The translations under genes and the position numbers were made by a program. The notes beneath the pieces are model-generated. The model did not search any database. It was given only the letters and a program-made list of their open reading frames with translations, and was not told the origin of the DNA. From Candidatus Gallimonas merdigallinarum (lineage in GTDB: Bacteria > Bacillota > Clostridia > Christensenellales > Borkfalkiaceae), in assembly GCA_904373325.1 (NCBI GenBank), contig CAJFFP010000002.1:83840-147839 (forward strand): a stretch of 64,000 bases of DNA, given 5' to 3'. The number at the start of each line of letters is the position of its first letter. Position 1 is the first letter of the stretch. Positions 22,593-30,500 of the stretch are shown here, piece after piece.

Positions 22593-23749
22593 GCGAACGC
22601 CTCCACGCCGTCGAAAGACGCGGTGACGGTATACTGCGATTGGTCAAGGTTGGTATAGAGAACGTATTCGTCGGATTCCGCGTCGTACCAGACGAACATG
22701 ACGCGGAACGTATCGGAATGCGCCGAAGCGTATTCCTGCGCCTCCGCCGCGGACATGGTGACGAGCGCGGTCGCGCGGGCGTCCCCTTCCGCCGCCGATC
22801 CGCCCACGACGGTCGCGCACAGGATATGGCTTCCCGCGCCGACGGGCTGACCGTTCCTGCCGATAATGTGGCTGTAACGCGTTCCGCCGATCTCGTAATA
22901 CTGCTCGTAGTCGCCGCTCGTGGAGACCGTCGTATTTTTGACGGAGAGCGTTGCATACGACGTGCCGAGTTCCTCGCGCGGGGAATTGACGGTGATCTCC
23001 CAGATCCCGTCCTGCCGCGAGGGATTTTCCAGAACGCACAGACTGCTCCCGCCCGCGTTATAGTAGCCGTATTTCACGCCCGCCGTGCGGAGAATTTCCG
23101 CCGCAGCGTCCACGCTTGCGCCCTTGCCGATGCCGTCAAGGCTGATCCGCATGGAATAATCCGTTCCGTCCACGGAAGCGACTGCGGCGGGTTTTGCAAT
23201 CGAATAGCCGCCGTCCGTCTCCGACAAAATCACCGAGGAGAAGTCCGCCATTGCGGGAGCGGAAAACGCGTCGATAAACTTCTGCTCGGGGAGCGTTTCC
23301 TCGAAATTCTGTCTGTCGTATGGAAGCGAGGGCTGATAGTCGACGACGCGGTGACGGGGAGAAAAGCCCCAGAGATCGACAAGAAGCCCCGTGGCGGGAT
23401 TGTACGCGCCGCCCGTCTCCGCATACATTGCCGCCGCCGTCTGCAAGATGCCGTACGCCGTTTCATCGACCGCGATCTCCGTTCCTGCCGCCGCCTCGCT
23501 GAACCGCGCCGCCGCGCTGCCCGAAACGGATACGGAAATGCCCGATTCGATTTCCGCCGTGCGGGCGGTCATCTGCACCCAGAGCGCGTCCGCGTCAAGC
23601 TCCTCCGCCGTAGAATACACCCAGCGGATCTGCGAACCGAAGCGATTGTATTCGTCTTTGGCGCGAAGCGTTTCCCCTCCCGTACAGGCGGAAAGCGCAA
23701 AAACGCCCGTCAGGAGCACTGCCGCGGCGATACAGGCAAGTTTTTTCAT
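22589..23749 (-). CDS. apbE: ApbE-family FAD:protein FMN transferase, lipoprotein
   Basis: 386 residues with a lipoprotein signal (lipobox LSAC, Cys 21), so it is anchored outside the membrane. The flavin-binding signature ISLDGIGKGASVD, the SSLCVL strand and the metal-site DARATAL are present. It should attach FMN to Thr or Ser of an extracytoplasmic partner. The usual H-I-x-D-P-x-T-G loop reads SHIIGRNGQPVG, without the Asp-Pro and Thr. ATG 23749; promoter 23825-23853. First of two genes with the NusG-II protein. Confidence 0.86.
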   Translation of the reverse strand: MKKLACIAAAVLLTGVFALSACTGGETLRAKDEYNRFGSQIRWVYSTAEELDADALWVQMTARTAEIESGISVSVSGSAAARFSEAAAGTEIAVDETAYGILQTAAAMYAETGGAYNPATGLLVDLWGFSPRHRVVDYQPSLPYDRQNFEETLPEQKFIDAFSAPAMADFSSVILSETDGGYSIAKPAAVASVDGTDYSMRISLDGIGKGASVDAAAEILRTAGVKYGYYNAGGSSLCVLENPSRQDGIWEITVNSPREELGTSYATLSVKNTTVSTSGDYEQYYEIGGTRYSHIIGRNGQPVGAGSHILCATVVGGSAAEGDARATALVTMSAAEAQEYASAHSDTFRVMFVWYDAESDEYVLYTNLDQSQYTVTASFDGVEAFA

Positions 23750-23824
23750 GAACGCTTCCTCCCCGTTCCGCAGGCGGACGCGCAGAGATTTGCAACCCCG
23801 TTCCGATGCGGAAGAATATGTTCA

Positions 23825-23853
23825 AGTATAGCGCATTTCACGCAAAAAGGCAA
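23825..23853 (-). promoter_or_regulatory. Sigma-A promoter of apbE
   Basis: TTGCCT (23848-23853), 17-bp spacer, TATACT (23825-23830) on the minus strand. Confidence 0.68.
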
Positions 23854-23881
23854 GAAAAAGCGGCGCACGCGCGCCGCAATC

Positions 23882-24259
23882 TCAGTTATGTTTGGTATGC
23901 GATTTAAATACGAGCGAGGCGAGGAAGGAAAAGACGACCGCCGCGCTCACGCCCGCGCTTGCCGCCGCGAGCGCGCCCGTGAGCGCCTCGAACAGTCCCT
24001 CCTGCGCGCCCTTCATCGCGCCGTTCGCGAGCAGATAGCCGAACCCCGAAATAGGTACTGTCGCACCCGCGCCCGCCCACTCGACGAGGGGCTGATAGAT
24101 CCCGAGCGCCGTGAGCGCGATGCCCGCGAGCATGAAGATGACGAGAATTTTTCCCGCCGTGAGATCGGTAAAATTGATGACGAGCTGCGCGATCGCGCAG
24201 ATCAGTCCGCCGACCGCGAACGCCTTTAAAAACGCAAGAAATATTTCCAATGCTTCCAT
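23882..24259 (-). CDS. spoVAE: Stage V sporulation protein AE (SpoVAE)
   Basis: 125 residues from ATG 24259 (AAGGAG upstream). Four hydrophobic segments, with family motifs FAVGGLICAIAQ near residue 14 and GAGATVPISGFG near 62. SpoVAE is an inner-membrane part of the spore channel that moves calcium-dipicolinate into and out of the core. It normally follows spoVAD directly. Here 442 bp of tandem repeat lie between them, and spoVAC is not in the window. Confidence 0.92.
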   Translation of the reverse strand: MEALEIFLAFLKAFAVGGLICAIAQLVINFTDLTAGKILVIFMLAGIALTALGIYQPLVEWAGAGATVPISGFGYLLANGAMKGAQEGLFEALTGALAAASAGVSAAVVFSFLASLVFKSHTKHN

Positions 24260-24309
24260 ATTCAGTCTCCTTAGATGCATTATGACAACAGAAGATACAC
24301 TCCGACAAC

Positions 24310-24691
24310 GGATCGCGCAGAAGATCAGCCCATTTTTTGGCAGAAGATTCAAGCCAGCCGAGGAGCGCGAGGAAAAGCCGAGGGAGCTTACTAAAACGTA
24401 AGTGACCGAGGCTTGCCGCAGCGCGACAAAGGATCGCGCAGAAGAGCCATTCCACTTTTTGGCAGAAGCTTCAAGCCAGCCGAGGAGCGCGAGGAAAAGC
24501 CGAGGGAGCTTACTAAACGGTAAGTGACCGAGGCTTGCCGCAGCGCGACAAAGGATCGCGCAGAAGATCAGTCCCCTTTTTTGGCAGAAGATTCAAGCCA
24601 GCCGAGGAGCGCGAGGAAAAGCCGAGGGAGCTTACGAAATGGTAAGTGACCGAGGCTTGCCGCAGCGCGACAAAGGATTGCGCAGAAGATC
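24310..24691. repeat. 122-bp tandem repeat, three copies plus a tail
   Basis: The phrase GGATCGCGCAGAAG starts at 24310, 24431 and 24553, and its variant at 24675, a period of 121-122 bp. Each unit contains an imperfect hairpin with a fixed apical stem CTTAC / GTAAG and changing loops (TAAAAC, TAAACG, GAAATG), and a second hairpin GCGCGA / TCGCGC around CAAAGGA. It fills the gap between spoVAD and spoVAE. No gene is seen in it; open frames there are the repeat read through. Confidence 0.9.
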
Positions 24692-24701
24692 CTGCCAAAA
24701 A

Positions 24702-25694
24702 CTACCGTTCCAGCGTGACCGCGTGGGCTATACACGGAATGCTTTCGCCCTGCCCCGAGGATACGGTGGATAACAGCGCGCCCGTCGCAACGAAGAGAAT
24801 GCGCCTGAGCGCGCCCGCCGTCATCTTGTTATACAGATAGGAATTGAGCACAACCGCCGAACAGCCTGCGCCGCTCCCGCCCTGAAACTCGTCCTCGATC
24901 ACGTTATAGATGATCTCTCCGCAGTCGACGTGGTTTTCGGCGATGTCCAGCCCCTTTTCCCAAGTGAGATCTTTGAGAATGCGGCTGCCCAGCGCGCCGA
25001 GATCGCCCGTGACGATGAGGTCGTAGGCGTCAGGCTCTTCGCCCGTCGTACGGAAGTGCGTCAGAATGGTATCCGCCGCCGCAGGCGCCATTGCCGCGCC
25101 CATGTTGTTCACGTCCGTCACGCCGAAATCCACCACCTTCCCAAGCGTTGCCGAGGTGATGCGGATCCCCTCGCCCTCCGCCGCGACGAGCGACGCGCCC
25201 GCGCCCGTGACCGTCCACTGCGACTGCGGCGGGCGGGTCGTGCCGAGTTCGAGCGGATAGCGGTACTGCCGTTCGGCGGAAGCGAAGTGGCTTCCCGTCG
25301 CCGCGACGACGTTGCGGCAATACCCCGCGTTGACGAACGCCGCCGCCACCGCAAGACTCTCCGCCATCGTCGAACAGGCGCCGTACACGCCGAGGAAGGG
25401 CACGGAGAAGTCGCGCGCGGCAAAGCTCGCGGAAATGATCTGGTTGAGAAGATCGCCCGAGACGATCATATCCACCTGATCGCGTCTGAGTTTTGCGTTC
25501 GCGATCGCGCCGTCGATGGCGCGCGAAAGCATTTTGCACTCCGCCTTTTCGTACGTGCTTTCGCCGAACATATCGTCCGAAAGCGGCGTCTCCACATATC
25601 TGCCGACGATGCCCTCGCATTCCTTCGACCCCGCCACCGTGCTTGCGGCGATGATGCGCGGCTGACGTTCAAAAATTATTCTCTGCCCGTTCAT
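24702..25694 (-). CDS. spoVAD: Stage V sporulation protein AD (SpoVAD)
   Basis: 330 residues with a thiolase-like fold. Conserved stretches are RIIFERQPRIIAAST, YGACSTMAESLAVAA (the family Cys position) and EFQGGSGAGCSAVVL. SpoVAD binds dipicolinic acid and works with the membrane SpoVA proteins when the spore core is loaded. No clear Shine-Dalgarno precedes ATG 25694, though the N-terminus aligns with the family. The preceding gene is a methyltransferase, not spoVAC. I could not find a clear sigma-G promoter. Confidence 0.93.
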   Translation of the reverse strand: MNGQRIIFERQPRIIAASTVAGSKECEGIVGRYVETPLSDDMFGESTYEKAECKMLSRAIDGAIANAKLRRDQVDMIVSGDLLNQIISASFAARDFSVPFLGVYGACSTMAESLAVAAAFVNAGYCRNVVAATGSHFASAERQYRYPLELGTTRPPQSQWTVTGAGASLVAAEGEGIRITSATLGKVVDFGVTDVNNMGAAMAPAAADTILTHFRTTGEEPDAYDLIVTGDLGALGSRILKDLTWEKGLDIAENHVDCGEIIYNVIEDEFQGGSGAGCSAVVLNSYLYNKMTAGALRRILFVATGALLSTVSSGQGESIPCIAHAVTLER

Positions 25695-25730
25695 CGCTTG
25701 CAGTTTGCGTAACTTTCCGCGGGATATGCA

Positions 25731-25760
25731 GCGCCGCCGCTCCGAACGGAGCGGCGGCGC
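25731..25760 (-). terminator. Strong hairpin between methyltransferase and spoVAD
   Basis: A 13-bp GC-rich stem at 25731-25743 / 25748-25760 with a four-base loop. There is no T-run on the minus strand, so termination is uncertain; it may protect the 3' end of the methyltransferase mRNA. Confidence 0.4.
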
Positions 25761-25786
25761 ACAGGAGAATCATGAATGAGAGCCGT

Positions 25787-26791
25787 TTAGTCCCGATAGT
25801 ACTCTTTGGCGCCGTGGAAGAACGCGTCAATGTTCTTCCACGGCGTGCGGGGCGGAATATCGCACCCCGAGGAAAGCACGAAGTTGTGGTACTTTCCGCA
25901 GTCGCGCAGCAGCGCGGAAGTGACGTCGTACACCGACTGCTCGGTGCCGTTCAAAAACTCGCCCGCGGGATCGACGTTGCCCATGGCGATGCAGTCCGAC
26001 GGCATATGCGGCATTAGATCGCGCATATCGATGGCGTTGCCGAAGTGGTACGCCTTGCAGCCCGTGCCGACGATGCCGTCCAGCATACGAATCGTGCCGT
26101 TGCCGCAGTTGTGATAGACGATGATGAAGTTCTCGTCCTGACAGGCGTCGACGATGCGTTTGACGTACGGGTGCGAGAACTCCGCCGCAAGATCGGGCGA
26201 GAGCATGCCCGCGAGCGGCTCGGCGATGACGACGCCGTCCGCGCCAACTTCCTTGTACTTTTTGATATAATCGACAAGGAACTGCGTGCATTTTTCCAGC
26301 ACCGTTCTGAGCATATCGGGGTCTTCAAAGCACAGGATCATCGCCTCGGTCACGTCGACGAGCCGCCCCGCAAGGGAGAACGGTCCGATGACGCCCGCAA
26401 ACACGGGGCGGTCGGTGATGAGCTTTTTCGCCTCGGCGATCGCGTCGAGGTAGATCCCCGTGCGCCCGCTCCCGACGGCGGGAACTTGAAGCGCCTCCGC
26501 CTCTTCGGGCGTCGTGACGATCGCGCCAACGACGGTGGGAACTTCGTCCTCCGTCATTCTGACCTGCGAACCGAAGCACTCCGCCTCGACGGAAAGATCC
26601 ATCAGACTGACCGAAGCGAGCGCGTCCGTGCGGTCCGCGACGAGTTTCATGCCGCGCGCCTGCGCCTCCGCCGAGAAGCTCAGCTCCCTGACGTTGACGC
26701 CCGTCATCTGAATGGCGGGATAGGAAAGCACGGGCATGGGCTTCTTTTTGGGATTGTTTCTGACTGCTTCCAGCCATTTGTACATATTCAC
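25787..26791 (-). CDS. Uroporphyrinogen decarboxylase-family methyltransferase (MtaA/CmuA-like)
   Basis: 334 residues from GTG 26791, placed by AGGAGG eight bases upstream. The UroD-type TIM barrel shows the zinc ligand motif YHNCGNG (near 230) and the C-terminal SSGCDIPPRTPW. These His/Cys positions are those of corrinoid-dependent methyltransferases, not of heme synthesis enzymes. It should move a methyl group to or from the corrinoid protein three genes upstream. The methyl donor is not evident. It starts 3 bp after the GH13 stop. Confidence 0.84.
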   Translation of the reverse strand: MNMYKWLEAVRNNPKKKPMPVLSYPAIQMTGVNVRELSFSAEAQARGMKLVADRTDALASVSLMDLSVEAECFGSQVRMTEDEVPTVVGAIVTTPEEAEALQVPAVGSGRTGIYLDAIAEAKKLITDRPVFAGVIGPFSLAGRLVDVTEAMILCFEDPDMLRTVLEKCTQFLVDYIKKYKEVGADGVVIAEPLAGMLSPDLAAEFSHPYVKRIVDACQDENFIIVYHNCGNGTIRMLDGIVGTGCKAYHFGNAIDMRDLMPHMPSDCIAMGNVDPAGEFLNGTEQSVYDVTSALLRDCGKYHNFVLSSGCDIPPRTPWKNIDAFFHGAKEYYRD

Positions 26792-26794
26792 GAT

Positions 26795-28360
26795 TTATAC
26801 CTCCTCGAATACGGCGAGCGAAAGCCCGTCCATCGTCAGTTCTCCGTTCTCTAAATGCGCCGTGCCGACGCTCTCGCGGAGACGATAGTTCCCCTTCGCG
26901 GCGATCTGCGCGGACGCGCCTTCCGAGCGGGGATTGACGGCGATCAGGAACTTGCCGCGGCGGAACACGAAGGGATATTCCCCCTCTTCCGCATACACGA
27001 GATCGAGATTGTCCACCGCCTGCAACTCCTCTTCCGCGGCGCGCAGGTGCGCAAATTTTCTGACGGTGTTCAGCAGGGAATTTGCGTCCGCCTGCCGGCT
27101 CTCCACGTCGGGAGACTTCGGCGAAGGATCGACGGGCAGGTAGAGCGCGCCGTTCGCCTGCGAGAAGCCTCTGTTCTTTCCGCCGTTCCACTGCATGGGC
27201 GTGCGCGAGCCGGTACGGAAGAATCCGCCCTCTTTGGAGGTCAGCCCCTCCATGTAGGGAAGCCCGATCTCGTCGCCGTAATACACGAAGGGAATGGAGG
27301 GCATGAGCATGATAAACGCCGATGCGACCTTCATCTCCTCCTGCGTGCGGCGGTGGGAATAGCGGATCATATCGTGATTACCCGTCGGCATACACATATG
27401 CCCGCGCCCCGAGATGTAGGCGAGATTTTCCATAAATTCGTCGGTAAAGGCGCGGATATTGCCGCCGCCCTCGCGGTTGAAGAAGCACTTCACCTCTTCC
27501 CCGCGGTCGACGTAATCGTAACTGTCCGTCTGGAAGAGCGCGTTATAGCCCTTGGAACGGAAATGAATGTAGAAGTCGAGGTGGAAGCCCGCGTCGATCG
27601 CGTCCTTCGCGTACGACCACTCGGAGAGGATCGCCGCGTCGGGATACTCTTTATCGAGCATGGCGCGCACGTTCTGCCACAGACGCTTGATGCCCGTGCG
27701 GTTATCGTCGTTCTTGACGAGGGAGTACGCCATATCCACGCGGAAGCCGTCGCAGCCCATATCCAGCCAGAAACGCATCACGCTCTTCATCTCTTCGAGC
27801 GTCGCGACGCAGGCGGGATGATCGGGCGGGAGCTGCCAAGGGTAATCCTGACGCTCGAACCCGTAGTTGAGCGCGGGCTGCGAGCTGAAAAAGTTGACGA
27901 CGTAGTTTCCGTTGCGGTCGGAAAGTCCGCTTTGCAGGCGGAAGCCTTCGGGGTAGTCGAACACGTCGTTCGTCCAGATATAGCGGTCGGAATATTTGTT
28001 GCGGTCGGGTCTGCGCGACGCGCGGAACCACTTGTGCTTATCCGACGTGTGCCCGGGAACGAGATCGAGCAGGACGCGGATCCCGCGCTTGTGCGCCTCT
28101 TCAAAGAGCACGCGCGCGTCGTCGTTCGTCCCGTAGCGGGGCGCGATCTTGTAGTAATCTTTTACGTCGTACCCCGCGTCCATGAACGGGGAATCGAAAC
28201 AGGGATTGATCCAGAGCGCGTTGAAGCCGAGATCTTTGATATAGTCGAGCTTTTCCACGATGCCGGGCAGATCGCCGATGCCGTCGCCGTTGGAATCGTA
28301 AAAGCTCTGCGGATAGATCTCGTAAAAGATCGCCTCTTTCAGCCATGCAGGCATATTCAT
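26795..28360 (-). CDS. GH13 alpha-glucosidase (oligo-1,6-glucosidase/trehalose-6-P hydrolase type)
   Basis: 521 residues, near the family length. Catalytic motifs are GFRVDMAYSL (nucleophile Asp), ILSEWSYAKDA (acid/base Glu) and PTGNHDMIRYS. The N-terminus (FYEIYPQSFYDSNGDGIGDL) is diagnostic of the subfamily. Cytoplasmic. It is oddly placed between a ferredoxin and a methyltransferase, with 18- and 3-bp spacers, so one transcript carries both carbohydrate and one-carbon functions. Release of a methylated or glycosylated substrate is one speculative link. Confidence 0.9.
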   Translation of the reverse strand: MNMPAWLKEAIFYEIYPQSFYDSNGDGIGDLPGIVEKLDYIKDLGFNALWINPCFDSPFMDAGYDVKDYYKIAPRYGTNDDARVLFEEAHKRGIRVLLDLVPGHTSDKHKWFRASRRPDRNKYSDRYIWTNDVFDYPEGFRLQSGLSDRNGNYVVNFFSSQPALNYGFERQDYPWQLPPDHPACVATLEEMKSVMRFWLDMGCDGFRVDMAYSLVKNDDNRTGIKRLWQNVRAMLDKEYPDAAILSEWSYAKDAIDAGFHLDFYIHFRSKGYNALFQTDSYDYVDRGEEVKCFFNREGGGNIRAFTDEFMENLAYISGRGHMCMPTGNHDMIRYSHRRTQEEMKVASAFIMLMPSIPFVYYGDEIGLPYMEGLTSKEGGFFRTGSRTPMQWNGGKNRGFSQANGALYLPVDPSPKSPDVESRQADANSLLNTVRKFAHLRAAEEELQAVDNLDLVYAEEGEYPFVFRRGKFLIAVNPRSEGASAQIAAKGNYRLRESVGTAHLENGELTMDGLSLAVFEEV

Positions 28361-28378
28361 ATTCTTTCTCCTTTCCGC

Positions 28379-28702
28379 TTAATTTGCGCCTTCCTCTTTG
28401 AGCGCGTCCGCCACTGCCAGAAGGTTTTCGGGCGGCGTGTCGCGCGGGACTTCGCACCCTGCCGACGAGATATAGTTGGTCGGAACGGCGGCGCGGCAGG
28501 CAAGCACTAATCCGCCCTCATCGGGCTGCGCGCCCGAAACGCGCCCCTCCAAAAGCTTCACCTTGCACTTTCCGCAGGTGCCGTTTCCGCCGCAACGCAT
28601 GGGGATATGGATTCCGTGCATGGAAAAGAGGCGTCCCAGACTCTTCCCCCGTTCCGCCTCGAACACAACCGTCCTTTCACCCGTCAGAACCGTGAGTTTC
28701 AT
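28379..28702 (-). CDS. 2Fe-2S ferredoxin resembling the N-terminal domain of corrinoid activation proteins
   Basis: 107 residues. The plant-type 2Fe-2S pattern is CGGNGTCGKCKV (residues 37-48) plus a later Cys in LACRAAV. Corrinoid-activating proteins (RACo/RamA-like) begin with this domain, followed by a large ATPase part; here only the ferredoxin exists. It may supply electrons to reduce the inactive Co(II) corrinoid, with the ATPase coded elsewhere. It lies 25 bp after the corrinoid protein gene. Confidence 0.83.
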   Translation of the reverse strand: MKLTVLTGERTVVFEAERGKSLGRLFSMHGIHIPMRCGGNGTCGKCKVKLLEGRVSGAQPDEGGLVLACRAAVPTNYISSAGCEVPRDTPPENLLAVADALKEEGAN

Positions 28703-28727
28703 CTATACGCCTCTCTCTTGATTATTT

Positions 28728-29360
28728 TCAGTTGAAGTACGATCTCGCGACCTCCGCCGCCGTCGCCGCGTCGGGCGTGTAAGCGTCCGCGCCGATTTCG
28801 TCGGCAAACGCCTGCGTCACGGGCGCGCCGCCGACCATGACTTTGACCTGATCGCGCAGCCCCGCTTCTTTGAGCGCGTCGATCGTCGCCTTCTGGTTGA
28901 CCATCGTCGTCGTGAGGAGCGCGGAAAGGCAGACGATGTCGGGCTTATACTCCTTCACCGCCTCCACAACGCGCTCGGGCGGGCAGTCGATGCCGAGATC
29001 GATCACGCTGATGCCCGTGCCTTCAATCATCATTTTTACGAGGTTTTTGCCGATGTCGTGCAGATCGCCCTTCACCGTGCAGATGACCGCCTTCCCGATC
29101 GACTCCACGCCCGCCTGCGCGAGCACGGGTTTGAGGATATTCAGCGCGGCGTTCATGGCGCGCGCTGTGATCAGCACTTCCGAAACGAAGATCTCGTTCT
29201 TTTTAAAACGTTCGCCGACGGCGCTCATGCCCGGGATCAACGCCTTCGTGAGAATGTCGTTCGCGGCGGTACCGTCTGCAAGCTCTTCCTGAACAAGCGC
29301 GGAAAGCTCGCGCGGTCTCCCCTTTTGCAACAATGCGGAAATTTCATCAAAACGATTCAT
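28728..29360 (-). CDS. Corrinoid-binding methyl carrier protein (MttC/MtbC-like)
   Basis: 210 residues from ATG 29360 with GGAGG before it. An N-terminal four-helix cap (residues 1-90) is followed by a B12-binding Rossmann domain with the cobalamin motif GDLHDIGKNLV, whose His binds cobalt, and the later SALLTTTMVNQ and VMVGGAPV stretches. It carries methyl groups between methyltransferases in the cytoplasm. First gene of a four-gene operon with the ferredoxin, GH13 and UroD-type methyltransferase. The element at 29378-29660 forms its leader. Confidence 0.92.
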   Translation of the reverse strand: MNRFDEISALLQKGRPRELSALVQEELADGTAANDILTKALIPGMSAVGERFKKNEIFVSEVLITARAMNAALNILKPVLAQAGVESIGKAVICTVKGDLHDIGKNLVKMMIEGTGISVIDLGIDCPPERVVEAVKEYKPDIVCLSALLTTTMVNQKATIDALKEAGLRDQVKVMVGGAPVTQAFADEIGADAYTPDAATAAEVARSYFN

Positions 29361-29377
29361 GGAATTCCTCCTTCTGT

Positions 29378-29660
29378 TATACTGTAAGGGAGTAATACGA
29401 ACCCGATCAAAAGCGGAAACTGTGCGCTCATACTTTGTTGAAGCCCTTGCCCGTGCCACACGGCACGCGCGGCGTCCTTCGCCTCGCCTGAGACGCTCAT
29501 CTTGCCGCTTTTGATTGCTTCGCACCTTTGGCGTGAAGATTTTCGCGTCAGATTTTTGGGAAGATGACGCCGCTATACAAGCGTATTGCAAGGAAGATGA
29601 GCAAAAAGATGCCGAAAAGATTCCGCCAAAGGCGTGCTTCGTATTGTTCCCTTACAGTAT
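29378..29660 (-). mobile_element. Palindromic leader element, copy 2 (283 bp)
   Basis: Same length and order of internal motifs as the 16930-17212 copy, read on the minus strand, i.e. in the direction of the corrinoid operon. Terminal repeats, the hairpin CGTGCC-GTGT-GGCACG (stem kept, loop changed) and the ATCAAAAGCGG / CCGCTTTTGAT pair are present. A -10-like TATAAT (29665-29670) abuts its 5' end, and the ribosome site of the corrinoid gene starts just past its 3' end. Confidence 0.85.
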
Positions 29661-29664
29661 CCCT

Positions 29665-29670
29665 ATTATA
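29665..29670 (-). promoter_or_regulatory. -10 box at the edge of leader element copy 2
   Basis: TATAAT on the minus strand, predicting +1 at about 29658 inside the element end. The -35 at 17-bp spacing (TTTCCC, 29688-29693) is poor, so activator help may be needed. Confidence 0.45.
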
Positions 29671-29782
29671 CATGACGCGCAAGGTTCGGGAAAGCCACCG
29701 CATTGCCAACTTATAGCACGATTTTGCCATGCAAAAGAGTGCAAAACCGCCCCCGCAGGGGAAATTTTGCGCTCTTTTCGGC

Positions 29783-30226
29783 TTATTCCGTCTGTTCAGG
29801 CGCGTCGTTCAGCTCCGCCTGCGCGCCGCCCTCTTCCGCGGACGCGCCGCCCGCCGTCTTTTCCGTCGGGAGAGTCTTCTCCGAACGCTTTTCGGCTTTG
29901 GATTCGTCCTTGCCCTCGAAGAAGGAAAGAATGGCGAAGCAGGCGAACACGACGATCTTGCCGATCACCACAATCAGGTGATACACGCTGAGGAAACCGC
30001 TCATGCCGCCGCCCACAGAATTTATCGCGGAAAACAGCAGCGAGATCGCTTCCAGCGCCGTGAAAATGAGAACGACGATAAACGCGCGCTTGGAAGTTTC
30101 CTTCAATTCGCGGTCGTCGCACTTGACGATGGTATAGCCGCCGACGATCGCATACGCGACGATGCTCAGATACCCGCATACCCAGATCAGCAGTTTTTTC
30201 CATCTCTTGGACCAGAGTTCTTTCAT
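29783..30226 (-). CDS. Membrane protein of unknown function with acidic tail
   Basis: 147 residues from ATG 30226 (AAGGAGG upstream). Three hydrophobic segments are clear (residues about 12-32, 45-66 and 73-95). The last 45 residues are hydrophilic and rich in Glu, Lys and Ala. No family recognised. Its promoter and leader come from the third palindromic element (30259-30399). A short hairpin near 29745 may end the transcript. Confidence 0.7.
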   Translation of the reverse strand: MKELWSKRWKKLLIWVCGYLSIVAYAIVGGYTIVKCDDRELKETSKRAFIVVLIFTALEAISLLFSAINSVGGGMSGFLSVYHLIVVIGKIVVFACFAILSFFEGKDESKAEKRSEKTLPTEKTAGGASAEEGGAQAELNDAPEQTE

Positions 30227-30258
30227 ATGATGACCTCCTTTTATCATACGCCTTACAT

Positions 30259-30399
30259 TATACTGTAAGGGAGTAATACGAACCCGATCAAAAGCGGAAA
30301 CTGTGCGTTCATACTTTGTTGAACCCCTTGCCCGTGCCACACGGCACGCGCTGAAAGATTCCGCCAAAGGCGTGGTTCGTATTTTTCCCTTACAGTATA
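30259..30399 (-). mobile_element. Palindromic leader element, copy 3 (141 bp, internally deleted)
   Basis: Both terminal repeats and the central hairpin (CGTGCC-GTGT-GGCACG) match the 283-bp copies, but 142 internal bases are missing between GGAATCTTT and AGCGCGTGCCG. The deletion removes one arm of each long inner helix. Orientation to the downstream gene is the same as in the other copies. Confidence 0.83.
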
Positions 30400-30422
30400 T
30401 GAAATCAACGGCGCGCCGTCAA
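30394..30422 (-). promoter_or_regulatory. Hybrid promoter at leader element copy 3
   Basis: TTGACG (30417-30422) in the flank, 17-bp spacer, TATACT (30394-30399) from the element end, on the minus strand. Same design as at 16907-16935. Confidence 0.62.
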
Positions 30423-30464
30423 TACCCATTCGGTAAATTTCGGAAAATTTTTTGCAATCGGCGT

Positions 30465-30500
30465 AAAAAAATCCGCTGCAAACGCAGCGGATCTTTTTTT
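30465..30500 (-). terminator. Terminator of the giant repeat protein gene
   Basis: Stem ATCCGCTGC / GCAGCGGAT (30471-30492) with an AAAC loop, runs of A and T on both sides. Confidence 0.82.

Noticed and set aside
24310-24691. CRISPR array
   Set aside because: The whole 122-bp unit repeats, including the parts that would be spacers, and no cas genes are near.
25787-26791. Heme-pathway uroporphyrinogen decarboxylase HemE
   Set aside because: The zinc-ligand His/Cys pattern and the corrinoid protein in the same operon point to a corrinoid methyltransferase.
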